Below the pieces are notes generated by a model. That model did no database searches, had not been told where the DNA came from, and saw only the letters and a program-made list of their open reading frames with translations. Positions 36,140-49,224 of a DNA stretch of 64,000 nt are shown in pieces (positions within the stretch are counted from its first letter, which is position 1; each line of letters opens with the position of its first letter). This DNA comes from Epiperipatus broadwayi. Its lineage: Eukaryota > Onychophora > Udeonychophora > Euonychophora > Peripatidae. The DNA is taken from NCBI GenBank assembly GCA_028023455.1, contig JAQFVV010006450.1:163501-227500 (forward strand). The letters run 5' to 3'. The translations under genes were made by a program, and so were the position numbers.

Positions 36140-36304
36140 ATGAATACAGTATATGAAAAAATGCAAAGAAAGTAAAAGGAGAAAAATAAAAATATACTAC
36201 TAAATATAAATAGCCAATTGACAGCTTTCTCTGCATGTAATGCTGAAAATGTAATAAAATTGTAATGACAGCTCAAAGAAGGAATTTATGTAAGGGCAGC
36301 TTAC

Positions 36305-36305
<1 letters not shown>

Positions 36306-36340
<35 letters not shown>

Positions 36341-36353
36341 CTATTTCTTTCTA

Positions 36354-36394
<41 letters not shown>

Positions 36395-36412
36395 CTAGAA
36401 AGAAATAGAACA
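36306..36412. repeat. (TA)n hairpins with TTCTATTTCTTTCTAG flank
   Basis: Two (TA)n tracts (36309-36337 and 36355-36391) and an inverted flank, TTCTATTTCTTTCTAG against CTAGAAAGAAATAGAA, can fold on themselves. Confidence 0.7.
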
Positions 36413-38640
36413 GATTAAGATGGGCTTATTAGATTTAAAAAGTCATATATAAATTTGTAAAAATATACTAGAATTCAGACTTGAAAAAATCTACCTAGAT
36501 TGACCAAGGTTTATGTTTATTTCTTTAGTCAAGTTTATATCTTTTTATTATTAATCTTATTTGTATTTGTACATTTTATTATTCCTAATTATTTTACTGC
36601 ATATTTTATTGTTATGTAGTTAGGGTTTATTACAATTTAAATGCAATGTTTTGTTCTCATCTTCACCTTTTATATATAGTATTTGTAATTAACAAGAAAA
36701 TGGCATTTCAATTCCATGATGTACTCTGAGAAAATTGGAGGTTATTTGTTTATATACAATAAAAACCCACATGTCAGTATAAATTATCCTTTTTAATGAA
36801 TATAAAAAGTTTCATATACATTTTTAATGTCTGTTATTGAATCTATGTAATACATATACTCATTTAGATCTTATTTTTATTAAATTATTTATTTTGCTAA
36901 TGTTCAAAGTTTTAGTATTTTTTTATTTTCATTTTTACACATTGCTGTGCAATATGGGTAATAATTGGATCTTAAGTTTCAAATTGGCATGGGGTAATTT
37001 GTTATAATCATAAATAAAGATGACATTATGGAAAATAGTTTTCCAAATTATGTAGACTGGTTATATATTGATAATGGCCCTAAAATCTAATGTTACAGGT
37101 AGTTAACAATTTGGTATCAACAATCATAAATACAAGCCATCATCATCACATTATTTCTAGAATGACTGATGGAGAGATGGATGTACTATTAGAGATGATG
37201 TTTTTGTCATCCTGGCATATGGACATCGTTAAAATGAATAGAAAGCATAATAACATCATTTAGATCACATTATTTAAGTTGGCTTACAGAAGGGTTTGAA
37301 AAGAAATCAGTCATATGCATCTCAGGTTTCAATTTCAATATCCTTTTGGTTACAGATGAATTAATTTATTTGTTTTCTTATTGAATCATCAGTACATGTC
37401 ATTATATTTGGGAAACTGCATTTATCTACTCACTATGAGAGACAATGTTTAAATCGCTATATAGTATTACATTTAGTGTTCCTACTAGTGTCTGATAAAA
37501 GAGTTAATCTTTATTTTGTTACATACATGATGTCTGGAATAGTGATAAAAAATGAAATACACCCTGAAAAAAGTGTTTTTAATATACAAAGTATCTGAGA
37601 TTAAAGAATACAAGAGATCACACTCATATATGTATATCCAGCGTAGAATGAAGAATAAAAAAGGGACTGATGGAAATAAAAATAAAAAACTTAGTTCAAG
37701 TAACTTAATGATTAAAAAATGAAATAAGAAAGTCAATGACAGAAGGTATTGAGTATAAAAGTTTTGCAGAAACATCTAAGTGAAAAGGTAAGCTGCATTT
37801 CAGGATTAGAGCAATTAATGCATATATGAAAAATATCATGGTAATGTTATTTAGAAAGATATATAAGTGATTACCAGATCAAAAACTAAATGAATGAAGC
37901 AAGAAATAAAACAGTAGATGATTATGAAGTAAGCAGTTGCACACGCACTCAGTATTTATAAGACCAGAAATAAATACAGAGCCAACAAAACGAGTTTAAG
38001 TAGCAAGAGTTATAGAGAAAAAAAACACAGCAAAGATAATGAACAAACAAACAAATGTAATGTTTAACTTTGAAAAGTTCTAGTCATGGATGATGACATT
38101 TTTGACAAAAAAAAATGTAGTCAGAAAAATATCTATATATAAAGCATGCAGGACATGCAATGATAAAATAATAACATTATGCAAGATATATAGCAGAGAT
38201 TGCATAAAAATGAGAGAAAAAGTTAAAAGGCTATAGAAATAACTAAAGAATGTTACTAGAAAACTTGAGGATCCAAACAAGAGTTAGACATTTAATAAGG
38301 AGAAAAAAAGGTTACACAAAAAGACTTGAAAACTTTTAAGAAAGAAATGGTATCATAAGTGCAGGAATAAATGCAAAAGAAGGGAGAGGTTATAAAAAAG
38401 AAATTATATATGGATTTGCATAAGAATTAAAAACATGATTGATAGAAAAGTAAAATGTTATAAATAGAATCAAGAGATTTCAATTTAAAGAAAAACTTGC
38501 TCAAAATTCAATGTCAGAAGAAGAAGAGCAGCAGTGTTGGACAGTTATCTAAAAGAATGTGATAGAAAACCAAGAAGAAATGGCAAATGCAATAAAAAAG
38601 ATAAAAAAAACTACATGTACCAAATAAAAAATCCCCCAAA
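36413..38640. other. AT-rich intron c-d with a purine-rich strand block
   Basis: From about 37560 to 38640 the plus strand is strongly A/G-biased over more than 1 kb. No coding match was found on either strand. Confidence 0.5.
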
Positions 38641-38795
38641 TGTAGTTGTAGGGGGGGCTCTACCCCCCCTTTAATTTTTTCCCAAAAAAAAGGATTTTTT
38701 TTAAAAAAAACTTTTGGGGGGGGATTTTTTTTTTTTTTTTGTGGGGGAGAGGGGGGGGGGGACACGGGGGGGGGGGAAAAAAAAAAAAAAAAATC
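38641..38795. other. Homopolymer cluster, likely assembly or basecalling artefact
   Basis: Runs of G, A, T and C of 6-17 bases follow each other with almost no complex sequence. This is unlike anything else in the window apart from isolated C tracts. Confidence 0.6.
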
Positions 38796-39174
38796 AAGAT
38801 CAAAAAAGAGAGCAAGAAATTCCAGTCCAGTGTGAGGAAATAAACAATGACCCCTGAGGATTTCAAAAAAAACTTTTAAATCATCTTGAATGAGGGCATC
38901 ATCACCACTGAAAAAATGTTTGGACAGATATAAAGATTATCCCTATAAGGCTTGATTCTTACCTGAGTAATACCATAAGTCAATCCTTTTGATGATTCTG
39001 GATCCATTCATAAAATAAATGATTTTTAGAAAAATCATTAATGAAATGATATGAAATGTAAAACAAATTTGAAATGAAAATATATTTATTTTTTTTAAAA
39101 AATAAAATATAGGATGTACACAGAAAGCAACCACAATAAACAAATAAAATTAATTTATTTACATTTAGTAGAAA
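38796..39174. other. AT-rich sequence, nothing recognised
   Basis: No supported feature. Confidence 0.4.
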
Positions 39175-40700
39175 GCCTGAGGTATTATTAGGTATTTTTC
39201 TGAAGATGTGTGATAATGGTGTTTTAGATATATTTGTTGTTTAGACTATTTCCATCATCTAATATGAGTATTGAATGTCTTTAAAAAAAAATTAACTTTA
39301 TTTAAATATTCAAAATATGTTCATCAAATAGATTAGTATAATTATGCACAATGTTCCAAGAGGTATTATTCTCCCCTCTTTTTCAGTTGTTGCCGGCCTG
39401 ACCAGTGATAGTACTGGTATGGGAATTGAACCTGGACCCTTAGATTCTTGAGTATTGAATTTCAAGGTAATGCTCTAATCAACTGAGCCATCCTGCTAAA
39501 GGCAACAGTCAGTAGAAATTTCATATACTTATCTATGAGGTTTCTTCTGATTTCTCCACTTTTTCTTAAGAGCAAAGTTAATTAATGGTTTCCCGTACAT
39601 TATGTATAGTCACATTAGATTGACTTATGAGATTGTTTGCTATTTTTATGTGAGCAACTTCTTTAAATTTTCTTCTTTGTACCTTTTCTTTTCTATCCAA
39701 TATTTTTGTGTTTCCCAATTGAACATATGTTCATTTTCTGCATTCGCATGGTATTTCATAAAAGCAGTTTTTCCTTTTCAGCATTTCAAGTTTAGGCTTT
39801 GTATATGTTAGAATTCCTCATGTTGTGTGATGGCTGTGGAAGACTGTTTTGGTGTTATACTGATTGCAGATTTTCCTTAATTCATCTGCTATTTTTGGTA
39901 TGTATGAGTACATTACAGTATAAATAACTGTTTTTTTTCTTTTGATAGTTCTTTTTGTTGTCTATTCAATGTTTTCTTAATAACAGCTGATGGATAATCA
40001 TTTTTCATAAGACTTTGTTCTATATAGATCTTTTCTTTTTCAAAATATCTAGTTTCTGAATAAACTTCTTTTGCTCTGTTCCACAGTGATAATATAACTC
40101 CATGTTTTATGTTACTGGTATGATTGGATGTATAGGCTAAGTATTTTCCTGTATGTGTAGGTTTCCAATAAACTGTAGTTTTAATTTTCTCACAAGGGAG
40201 TCTTGCCACAAGAACATCTAAGAATGCCAATTTTTGTACTTGTTCAGATTCTATTGTGAATTTAATTGAAGGGAGTATATTGTTGATGTTTTTCCAGAAA
40301 GTTTGTAATAGTGCTTCAGCATGTAGCCATATTAACAAATATATTATCCACATAGCAAAGCCAAACTTTATGTGTATATGGAGTAGTTTTTATGGTTGTG
40401 ATTTCAAGTTCTTCCATGTAAATATTGCTAATCAGGTATAACAATGGTGAGCTCATAGCCATTCCTTGATTTTGTTGGTAGAATTCTGTAATATATTGAG
40501 ATAGTTTTTATGCAGAATGTTAATAATTCTATTATACTATCAATAGAAAGAGTTGTTATGGTTTGTAAGCCATTATCACCATTTAATCTTTTCCTTACAT
40601 TAAACAATGCTTCTTCACATGACACATTTGTAAATAAACTTTCCACATAAAAGCTTATAGTAAGTCATGTGACATTTGAGCATTTAAAATGGCATAGTTG
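39175..40700 (-). pseudogene. PLE family C, decayed copy with tRNA-like 3' region
   Basis: Read from the right, MESLFTNVSCEEALFNVRKR and IIELLTFCIKT (40428-40646) match the PLE RT core (D-x-SLFTNVP). A shift then gives a GMAMSSPLL block (for GMAMGSPLSP) and CYVDNIFV, with YVDD changed to YVDN. The frame 39913-40353 covers FLDVLVARLP and THTGKYLAYTSNHTSNIKHGV, the conserved PLE connector. The GIY-YIG nuclease is damaged: CFYEIPCEC is present but the YIG part is missing. The tRNA-like module and terminal tail follow. Confidence 0.75.
39415..39497 (-). other. tRNA-like module in PLE family C 3' region
   Basis: The minus strand reads GGCTCAGTTGATTAGAGC (D-arm and A-box) and AGGTTCAATTCC (T-arm and B-box) about 45 bases later. 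It occupies the same position, after the endonuclease terminus, in the copies at 57853, 49777 and 3.9-4.2 kb. The anticodon arm is not clear, so it is not called as a tRNA gene. Confidence 0.7.
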
Positions 40701-42260
40701 AATTGTATTTCACAGATCTGTAGCTTTCAAATATATCATTCAATCACTAAAATATGTCATGATAAGAATAGATATATATTCAACAAAGCCAAGAAACAAA
40801 TAAAGGTTAAAACAAAACACAGAAACCAAGAAATATTAGCATGGGCAATACCGAATAAAAAAAACAATCAAATATTTTTATGCAAAGAACTTTCCTCCAA
40901 GAAACACATTACAGCATCAAAAAAATTGCATGGCAGATTCTGTAATAGAATACATAACTAGTGTATAATATAAAATTGCATAAGCAAATGTAATAGAAAA
41001 TAATTTTTAAAAATTTAAGCATGAATCGACAGTATAATTAATTATTGTCAACATCATCGGTAAGAAGTTAACAATCTTACCAAAATCTATATAAAGTTGC
41101 AAATATATACTAATGACAATACTAGAAAAAAGATTTATAACATGCACATCATTCACAGTATAAGAGAAGACAAATATCAGGGGGAGGACACCTAATTTTA
41201 CATAGTTGCCATAAACAGGAAATATGATTAACATCTATATCATATCAAGATAAACATAGAATGGTACAGACAGCTTGTATCAAATGTAATTTACACGTGA
41301 AATTGTAACTATTTTTAGTATATGTAAAATAATGAAATAATTTTAAGAATAAAAAAAAAAGATAAAAAATAATTAGACAAATTTAATCAATTTCATTGTA
41401 ATTATTTTGAGAATTTAAGCAATTATACTGATCATTATCAGACATCTTCCGATACGGACTCTGGCAAGTCATTGCAGATCATTTCTCCCATTTTTTTATT
41501 TTTGGATAATTTATACATAGTTGGATCTCCCCCCCCCCCCTTCTTTTTATATATATATAAAAAAACACTAATCAATTTTATTCTTCACTTTTTTTTTTTT
41601 TACTTTTACCTTTTTTTTTTTTTCAGTACACTCAATCCAACCGTTTAAATTCTTTTCAGTATATTCATTAAGTTATTTTATTAAATCCATCTTTAATTTA
41701 ACATTTACTTTATCTAATCCATTTCCCTCCAACCCGTATTACAAAACCGCCAAATTCCGCCCCCCCCCTTCCAATAGATAAAGTAATTCTTTTTTCCAGA
41801 ATTGCACAAATCAATCCAGTTGCCATAGATATTTATATTAATATAAAAAATGTTTTTTTTTATTAAATTTTACTAATAAGAAAACAAAATCACTTTACCT
41901 AATTAAACAACAACATAGTAATTAAATAACCCATTAACAAATTAAATATCAAATTCAACATCAAATTCTTTTATTAATAAAGTAGGATATTTTTTATAAT
42001 GATAACTTTATAAAAATTAAAATGATTAAAAGAAAAAATAAGTGGGATTAAGTATCGTCAGCAGCTGCAACATAATTTTTTTTATTTGGGAAAAAAAAAG
42101 CTGAAGTAGTTATTTGCATGTCATAAAAGAGTAAATAAAGAACATAAACTACGTACTTTTCTTTTTCTAAATAAATGTTGTATAATTATTTTTATTACGA
42201 TTAACAACTTCTTTAGTGTTTCCAAAATAAAATTAAAAAAACATACAAACTTATACATAC
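40701..42260. other. AT-rich intron c-d, nothing recognised
   Basis: It contains C tracts at 41529-41540 and 41759-41768. The 87-codon plus frame at 40698-40961 has no support as a gene. Confidence 0.45.
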
Positions 42261-42408
42261 CTTTCGCCAAATAAATTCCTGACCAACAATAGCTAAAGGT
42301 AAATTAATACCATTTAAAGCCATCCAATCAATTTGTTTTTCCCAATGACTCCATTTCCACCATACCATTGAATAACTTGGAGTGCAAACATTTAAATAGT
42401 ATCGAAAC
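42261..42408 (-). CDS. NAGLU: Alpha-N-acetylglucosaminidase, internal exon c
   Basis: The 148-bp exon encodes [20 protein letters not shown], then [20 protein letters not shown] and VGQEFIWRK. It matches the NAGLU hallmark [48 protein letters not shown] almost residue for residue, so the identification is firm. The invariant tryptophan pair and WMALNGIN start the catalytic domain. The acceptor is CTGTTAG and the donor GTATGT. The first G completes an arginine codon begun as AG in exon b, and it exits in phase 0. The upstream intron is 10.2 kb. Confidence 0.97.
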
Positions 42409-42669
42409 CTAACAGTAAAATTGAATTTAATTTTAAAAAATTGAAAGCATTAAAAATATATGTAGTATATATAATTTTTTTGTCAAAATAAAAAGAATCA
42501 AATTACCTCAATTTATTGAACTAAAGAAAATAATCCCACAAAACAAGAAGATAGAGAGAGTGGAAATCCAATTAAATGTAGCAAATATCAATTTGTCGAG
42601 GCAAAAACATTGTTAGAAAACAAACAAATATTCATTCGATATAGTGAATGTTTTACTATACTAAATAGA

Positions 42670-43080
42670 GGGATTTTAACTTAGGATTTTTGGTCTATAT
42701 TCATCCTCCACACTATCTCAAACAACCGATACACTGACCACACACACATACATTCACCAAGGGCTTTGAACGTTGATTTTTCAATGAAATGGATGGTTGA
42801 ATTGTTGAAAGCGTTAGAGGATTGAAGCATGTCCATTAAAGTTTAAGGAAATGCTATTTAATATAAGATGATTGGATATGTATGTGGGATATTATGATCT
42901 GGGCCAGTTGATGAATACTGGTTCTAGCTGAAAGACATATATTGAGGATCATTAATCTTTTTCACATGTGTATGGTCATGCGGTCCAAATTCTTCATAAA
43001 AGAAGACCATAAAACATAGCCTATCTCAGGATAAATATATATAATAGCACTATCATCTAATATTTATTAAGTATTAAAGT
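42670..43080 (+). mobile_element. Hammerhead-bearing dispersed repeat, copy 4 (rearranged)
   Basis: The plus-strand unit starts near 42758 with GGGCTTTGAA and AATGAAATGGATGGTTGAA. The degenerate ribozyme (42892-42953) keeps TATGATCTGG, GATGA, GAAA and GAGGATCATT but has lost the CTGATGAG consensus. About 85 bp at 42670-42755 matches the tRNA-like part in the opposite orientation, so two copies are joined head-to-head. Confidence 0.6.
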
Positions 43081-44504
<1,424 letters not shown>

Positions 44505-44877
44505 ATTATTTATAAGGGATTTGAACTCAGACTTTCAAACTTCTATGGCTATCCACTCCACCTTATGCAACCAGTAAACATGACCATATAGTGTGAAAAA
44601 GATAAATGATCTCCAATTACATATTTCATGCTGCACCAGCACTCATCAGTTGATCCAGATCATCATTTTCAACACACATATATAATAAATGCTCAGTTTC
44701 ATATTAAAATAGCAAAACATCAAACTTTAATGGTCAGGCTTAAATCTTCTCCATCCTCCAACTCTTCAGCCATTCATATCATTGAAAATCTGATGATGGA
44801 ATATTCAAAGCCTTTACTAATGCCAATATTATGATCATACTCATGTTGAATTGAAGTCACTTTGACCCCTCATGTAT
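44505..44877 (-). mobile_element. Hammerhead-bearing dispersed repeat, copy 5 (best ribozyme, interrupted)
   Basis: On the minus strand the unit contains GAGTTGGAGGATGGAGAAGA, the hammerhead (44605-44669) and the tRNA-like stretch ending TCTGAGTTCAAATCCC near 44518. The rest of the unit continues at 47447-47535, so a 2.57-kb insertion splits the copy. Confidence 0.7.
44605..44669 (-). ncRNA. Type I hammerhead ribozyme motif
   Basis: The minus strand reads AATGATGATCTGGATCAA, CTGATGAG, TGCTG-GTG-CAGCA, TGAAA, then ATATGTAA and TTGGAGATCATT. CTGATGA and GAAA are both intact. Helix II pairs TGCTG with CAGCA. Helix I pairs TCAA with TTGG and ATGATCT with AGATCAT. The open helix I makes it type I. 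The short helix III is one base shorter than in the copy at 49264, so activity of this particular copy is uncertain. Confidence 0.65.
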
Positions 44878-47446
44878 CAAACTTTAATTGTGAAACAGTA
44901 AGATATGCCCTACCAATCTTAGTTTCACCTTGCCTTCCTGTTTCCTACCCTCATGCCTTATTTAAAACCCTAATTTTATCGTATTGTGTGTGTACTGGGT
45001 ATATTTACCAAAATCCCGCCTAAATTTATATGTCTAATGGGGTGCCCGGAGTTTTATAATAATTAAAATTGTTTTTAAACGGTTTTATTTTCTAACCGTC
45101 GAGTATATATTACGTATATGCTAGTACAGTAAAGTAGGTCACATATTCTCATCTACACACATACTGTGATAACATTTAAAATTTATGAAAATATTTTATT
45201 TAAAAGTTGTTGTTTTGAATCGATTTATTTTGTGATGTTATTTCGCTATAATTATTTGCCTTTAATAAAATAATATCACTGATAAATATTTCTGGAAATT
45301 AAATTCAAAAAGAGAGTTGTATAAATGTAAAGTGTTATTTAGTTTTCAAAAATATGTCATCTTCTTTTAAATCAGTGAGGGCAGGGAAAGAACATTAGTG
45401 GCTTATTTTAACCATATTGGCACCAATTTTACTAGTAGATTTGATAAGATTAAAACAGTGTTTACGAACAGATTTTAATTAGAAAATGCAGTCCGTGTTT
45501 TCAAATGTATTAATAACCTAACGAACGGATTTTATCACCGCAGGGTTAGATTGTAATCAGAGAGAGCGTATAAATAGGGCTGATTGATTGTATTAAATGA
45601 TTAGAGAGAGTTATTAATTAATCTGCCTGATATTAGAAGTTACATTTTTTAAAACTGATTTTGCTATTAGCTTTGATTTGCGTTATTGGACTGACCGGCT
45701 TGTTGGTTAGTTTAGAACCAGTTTTAAAATCTTTAACGTCAGAATGACGGGGTAACAGGGTAGTAGGCTGTTTTTCCCTCGGGATCCAGTGCCTTGGCCA
45801 TCCGTCATTCTATCCGATGTTCTGTCACCAATCATCAAGCCCAACTGAACCAGCCCAAAGAAATGCTGCTCCCGAAATCTACTAACTGCTGCTGTGGAAC
45901 AACAAACCAGAAGGAATCATAATTTGCTTAAGTACTTTGTTACAAATTTGGAAATGCCCACGGACGGATTTGAAAGAACAAGGTAATTAAAATTAACCCG
46001 AGATCTTGGAAAACCTTCATGCTATATAGCAAATAAATTTTGTATATTCCTTAATATGTATTTAATTCAAGTCTTTTTCTAATGCATGCTGAACTTGTGC
46101 TTGGGTTGATTTTCTATATATATTTGTAAATGTCTTGTTTAAATGTATTGAAATAAATATCTAATTAATTTCTTTAGGCAAATGCGAGTTGCATAGGGAA
46201 GTTAAATAATGCGTGGTTCCCATCTTAGTTTATTTAAACCGCAAACACGCATTTCCCCCCTCCCATCGTTTATATATATTTTAAAGTAGTGCTTACATAT
46301 CATCAATTTTGTTAAATAAGTAATTATTTCTCTTATATATATTTTAAAGTATTTCTTGCATATAACTTTGTTAGAATAGATATTTATTTATCTTAAGTTT
46401 TGTTGAGAGTCTGCTGGCCATTTAAATATGAAATTTGAGAGCGAGCTATTTCTGTTCCTTAATAAATTGCCCTTTGTTCTACTAAGTCTTTTAAAATTAA
46501 ACTGTAATGCTAGTAAATATGATTGGGTGCTGGAATCTTATCATTGGCAAAGGTCATCATCGGTTAAATCCATTCCCCTTATTTTACTCCACGGTTGCCA
46601 GTACAGTGCTATAATGGCACATGGGAATTATTTCACGTACGTCCCCACAGTTACGAAGCTCCTAGGTGCGGGCCAGGCTTGAGCTGTGAGTGGGCTAGAG
46701 ATGTCCCATATAAAAGGCGAAATGCCTATCTATGCCAAGACCTGTCGTCATATTTTAAAGTTGCATACTCATAAACTGCACCCCTCCTCGGCATATACTC
46801 ACTGGCACCACCGTACATTTCCCTTATTAATTATTTAACAGAATTCTATTAGTTAAATGAATTTCAAGTCCGTTCATTATAGCTTGATCTTATAATCTAG
46901 TTAATCACTTCGCGAGCGACTCTCGATCTCCATTTAAGTTTCCAATTATAAATATTTTAGAATATTCAAACTCTGTTAGACTTTACGTGACTCGCATATG
47001 CCTACCGTGTCACTATATTTTAGACACGTTATCTAAACGAACCCAAGTACGAGGTATCAGCCATCTTGTTGTTTATTATATAGCTATCCAATTTGTATAA
47101 CTAAACTATTTTCCATTATCTAATTATTAAAATATTATTTGTAAATTTATTTCTTTTCTCTTTTATTCGGGGTGCAATTTAAGTAACATACCATAGTGGG
47201 TTTATCTCAGGCACATCTATAAGTTATTGTTAAATGAACCTAGGGCTATTTTAGATTTACAGTCTTTTGTTTTCTCCCTGATCACTGGCATGAAATTATA
47301 CTATTAGTAGCATCAAATGTGTTATCACGTAGAGGGCATCGTGGAGTTCGGACTTGGGGATTTGAACTTGGGATTGCTGGGAGGCAACCCTCCTAGTGTT
47401 GAGTTCTATGTCCCGGGTTTAAATTCTGCAGTGTGTTAGCGAGATA
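44878..47446. mobile_element. 2.57-kb unclassified insertion, GC-richer
   Basis: It interrupts a hammerhead repeat (44505-44877 resumes at 47447). Base composition is visibly richer in G and C than the flanks, especially 45530-45980 and 46550-47060. It holds TATA-like sites (TATAAATAG near 45570; TATAAAAGG near 46710), a donor-like AAGGTAATTA near 45981 and an unrecognised 84-codon frame (46428-46682). Near the right end (47365-47430) is a B-box-like CCCGGGTTTAAATTC. A solo LTR or a decayed LTR element is my best guess. No terminal repeats, RT or integrase were found. Confidence 0.5.
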
Positions 47447-48000
47447 GACATGTTTTGACTGTTACAATATGTCCATTTTAAATACCCAGAAAAGAGATGG
47501 GAAGAATATAGGCTGAATGTATACTGAACTAAATGTAATTTATAAGAGATTTGAACCCAGGCTTTCAATCTCCCTACAGCTATCCATTCCATCCTATATA
47601 ATGTATATTGGAGATCATTTATCTTTTTCACATGTATGTGGTCATGTGTATTGGTTGTATAGAAAGGAGTGATTAGCTGTATAAAGTTGGAAAGTCTGAG
47701 TTTGAATCCCTTAAATATTACATTGTTCAGTATAGACAATATCCTTGGTAGTAAATAATACATATTCAGGCTATATTCTTCCCATCCCTTTTCTGTATAT
47801 TTAAAATGGACATGTTAAAGTCATATATATATGAGGTCAGAATGACTTAAAATCAACATAGATATGACCATAACATTGTCATCAACAAGAGATATGAATG
47901 TTTTATCAACAAACAATGATATGGATGGCTGATAGTCTGATCATTAAAGTTTGAAGATTACAATCTTAATATAAAACTGAGCATTGATTATATATATATA
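47447..48000. mobile_element. Hammerhead-bearing repeat, copies 5 (end) and 6 (inverted pair)
   Basis: 47447-47597 is minus-oriented (end of copy 5 and start of the next unit). 47598-48000 is a plus-oriented unit beginning with TATTGGAGATCATTTATC, just at the expected ribozyme cleavage position, and ending just before the place where the next ribozyme would stand. The two parts form a palindrome of about 160-bp arms. PLE family A follows directly. Confidence 0.6.
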
Positions 48001-48004
48001 ACAA

Positions 48005-49200
48005 TGTTCTTATTTGAAGTCTGTATTTCTTCAAAGTTATATACTTAATCTTGTAATTGAATATTAATAAATACAGTAACTAAATATATGTAAAGTACAA
48101 CTTTAAAAAAGTTTTATCCACTTAGAAGCGCTTTCAACTATCTTCGTAGTCTTTGTCAACTAACACTTTCAATGGCTAACCTTCCCACAATTCCATGATC
48201 TTTACATTTGCTGCCTGCCTGTTTATTAAGTCTTGCTTATATTTATATATTAACAAGGCTGCCTTTATTTTCCTTTTATTATTGTTTCTTTCAATTTGCA
48301 ATATTTTTACATTATTATAATTCAAATTAAAAACATATATACATAATCTATTATGGTCATGAAAAACCAATGCTGACCATTATCATTTCCATTACAATTT
48401 TGTTTTGTTTTTTGAATCTTTCTTAATAACAGCATGTGCTCTTTAGTTCTTTTCTCTAATGTACATCTTGATTCCCCTATACATCCACTATCACACTTAC
48501 ATCTCCATTTATAAATGATGCAATTTTTATTTAAAAATGAAGTTTTATCTTTTGAATTATTTATTAATTTGTTTAATGCAGGAGATGCATAAAATGCAAT
48601 ACCACATATACCTTTATAAATTTCCTTTATAAAATTTACTTGTTCATTTGAAATATATAGTAATGATATCCTTTTTTTTATTTGCAGTAGAATCAACCTT
48701 ATTATTATTTTTATTTTTATATTTCCTTTTAAAATTTTTAATAGTATTATATATATGATTATAATCATAGTCAACATTTAACAATTCATTCGAATACATT
48801 TCAATATTTTGCCTTACTTATTTCTAAATAAAAATGACTTCAAACCTGCCTTTATTTATATGGAATGTAACCTCTTTTTGTTATTAGTTTAATCATCATG
48901 CAGTAATCTAGCTTGCATCTATTTCTAGTTATCTTAAGATCAAGAAACTAAATACACATTAACTTTTCATCTGTTCTGATCAATTTTAAGCTATCTAAAT
49001 TATTTAATTCCTTAAACAAGTCTTTAATAATATTTGACCTGCCACATACAAATACATCATCCATATATTGATAATATACAGTAATATCCTTTTGATAAAA
49101 CTTTTTCAAAATATTTTCCTCTTATGTAGAAATTACAAAATTGCATATTTGAGCAACTGTAGGTAGACCCATTGGCTAACTATTATCTATTCTATAAAAA
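48005..49200 (-). pseudogene. PLE family A: RT and endonuclease, decayed
   Basis: Read from the right, SLPMGLPTVAQ-like sequence (about 49150-49180), then YYQYMDDVFVCGRSNIIKDL (about 49030-49085), with the catalytic MDD. The connector follows, then frame 48322-48777 containing ASPALNKLINNSKDKTSFLN and the endonuclease signature IIYKWRCKCDSGCIGESRCTLEKRTKEH (shown in frame), where YIG is changed to CIG. Frame 48176-48370 gives the family C-terminal NVKILQIERNNNKRK. The 3' region has GAAGCGCTTTC-like sequence near 48124. Several frame breaks show it is inactive. Confidence 0.75.
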
Positions 49201-49224
49201 TCATTTTTAAAAACCACATAAATG

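Noticed and set aside
40698-40961. 87-residue lysine-rich plus ORF as a gene
   Set aside because: Composition reflects A-rich DNA. No motif, no context and no relative.
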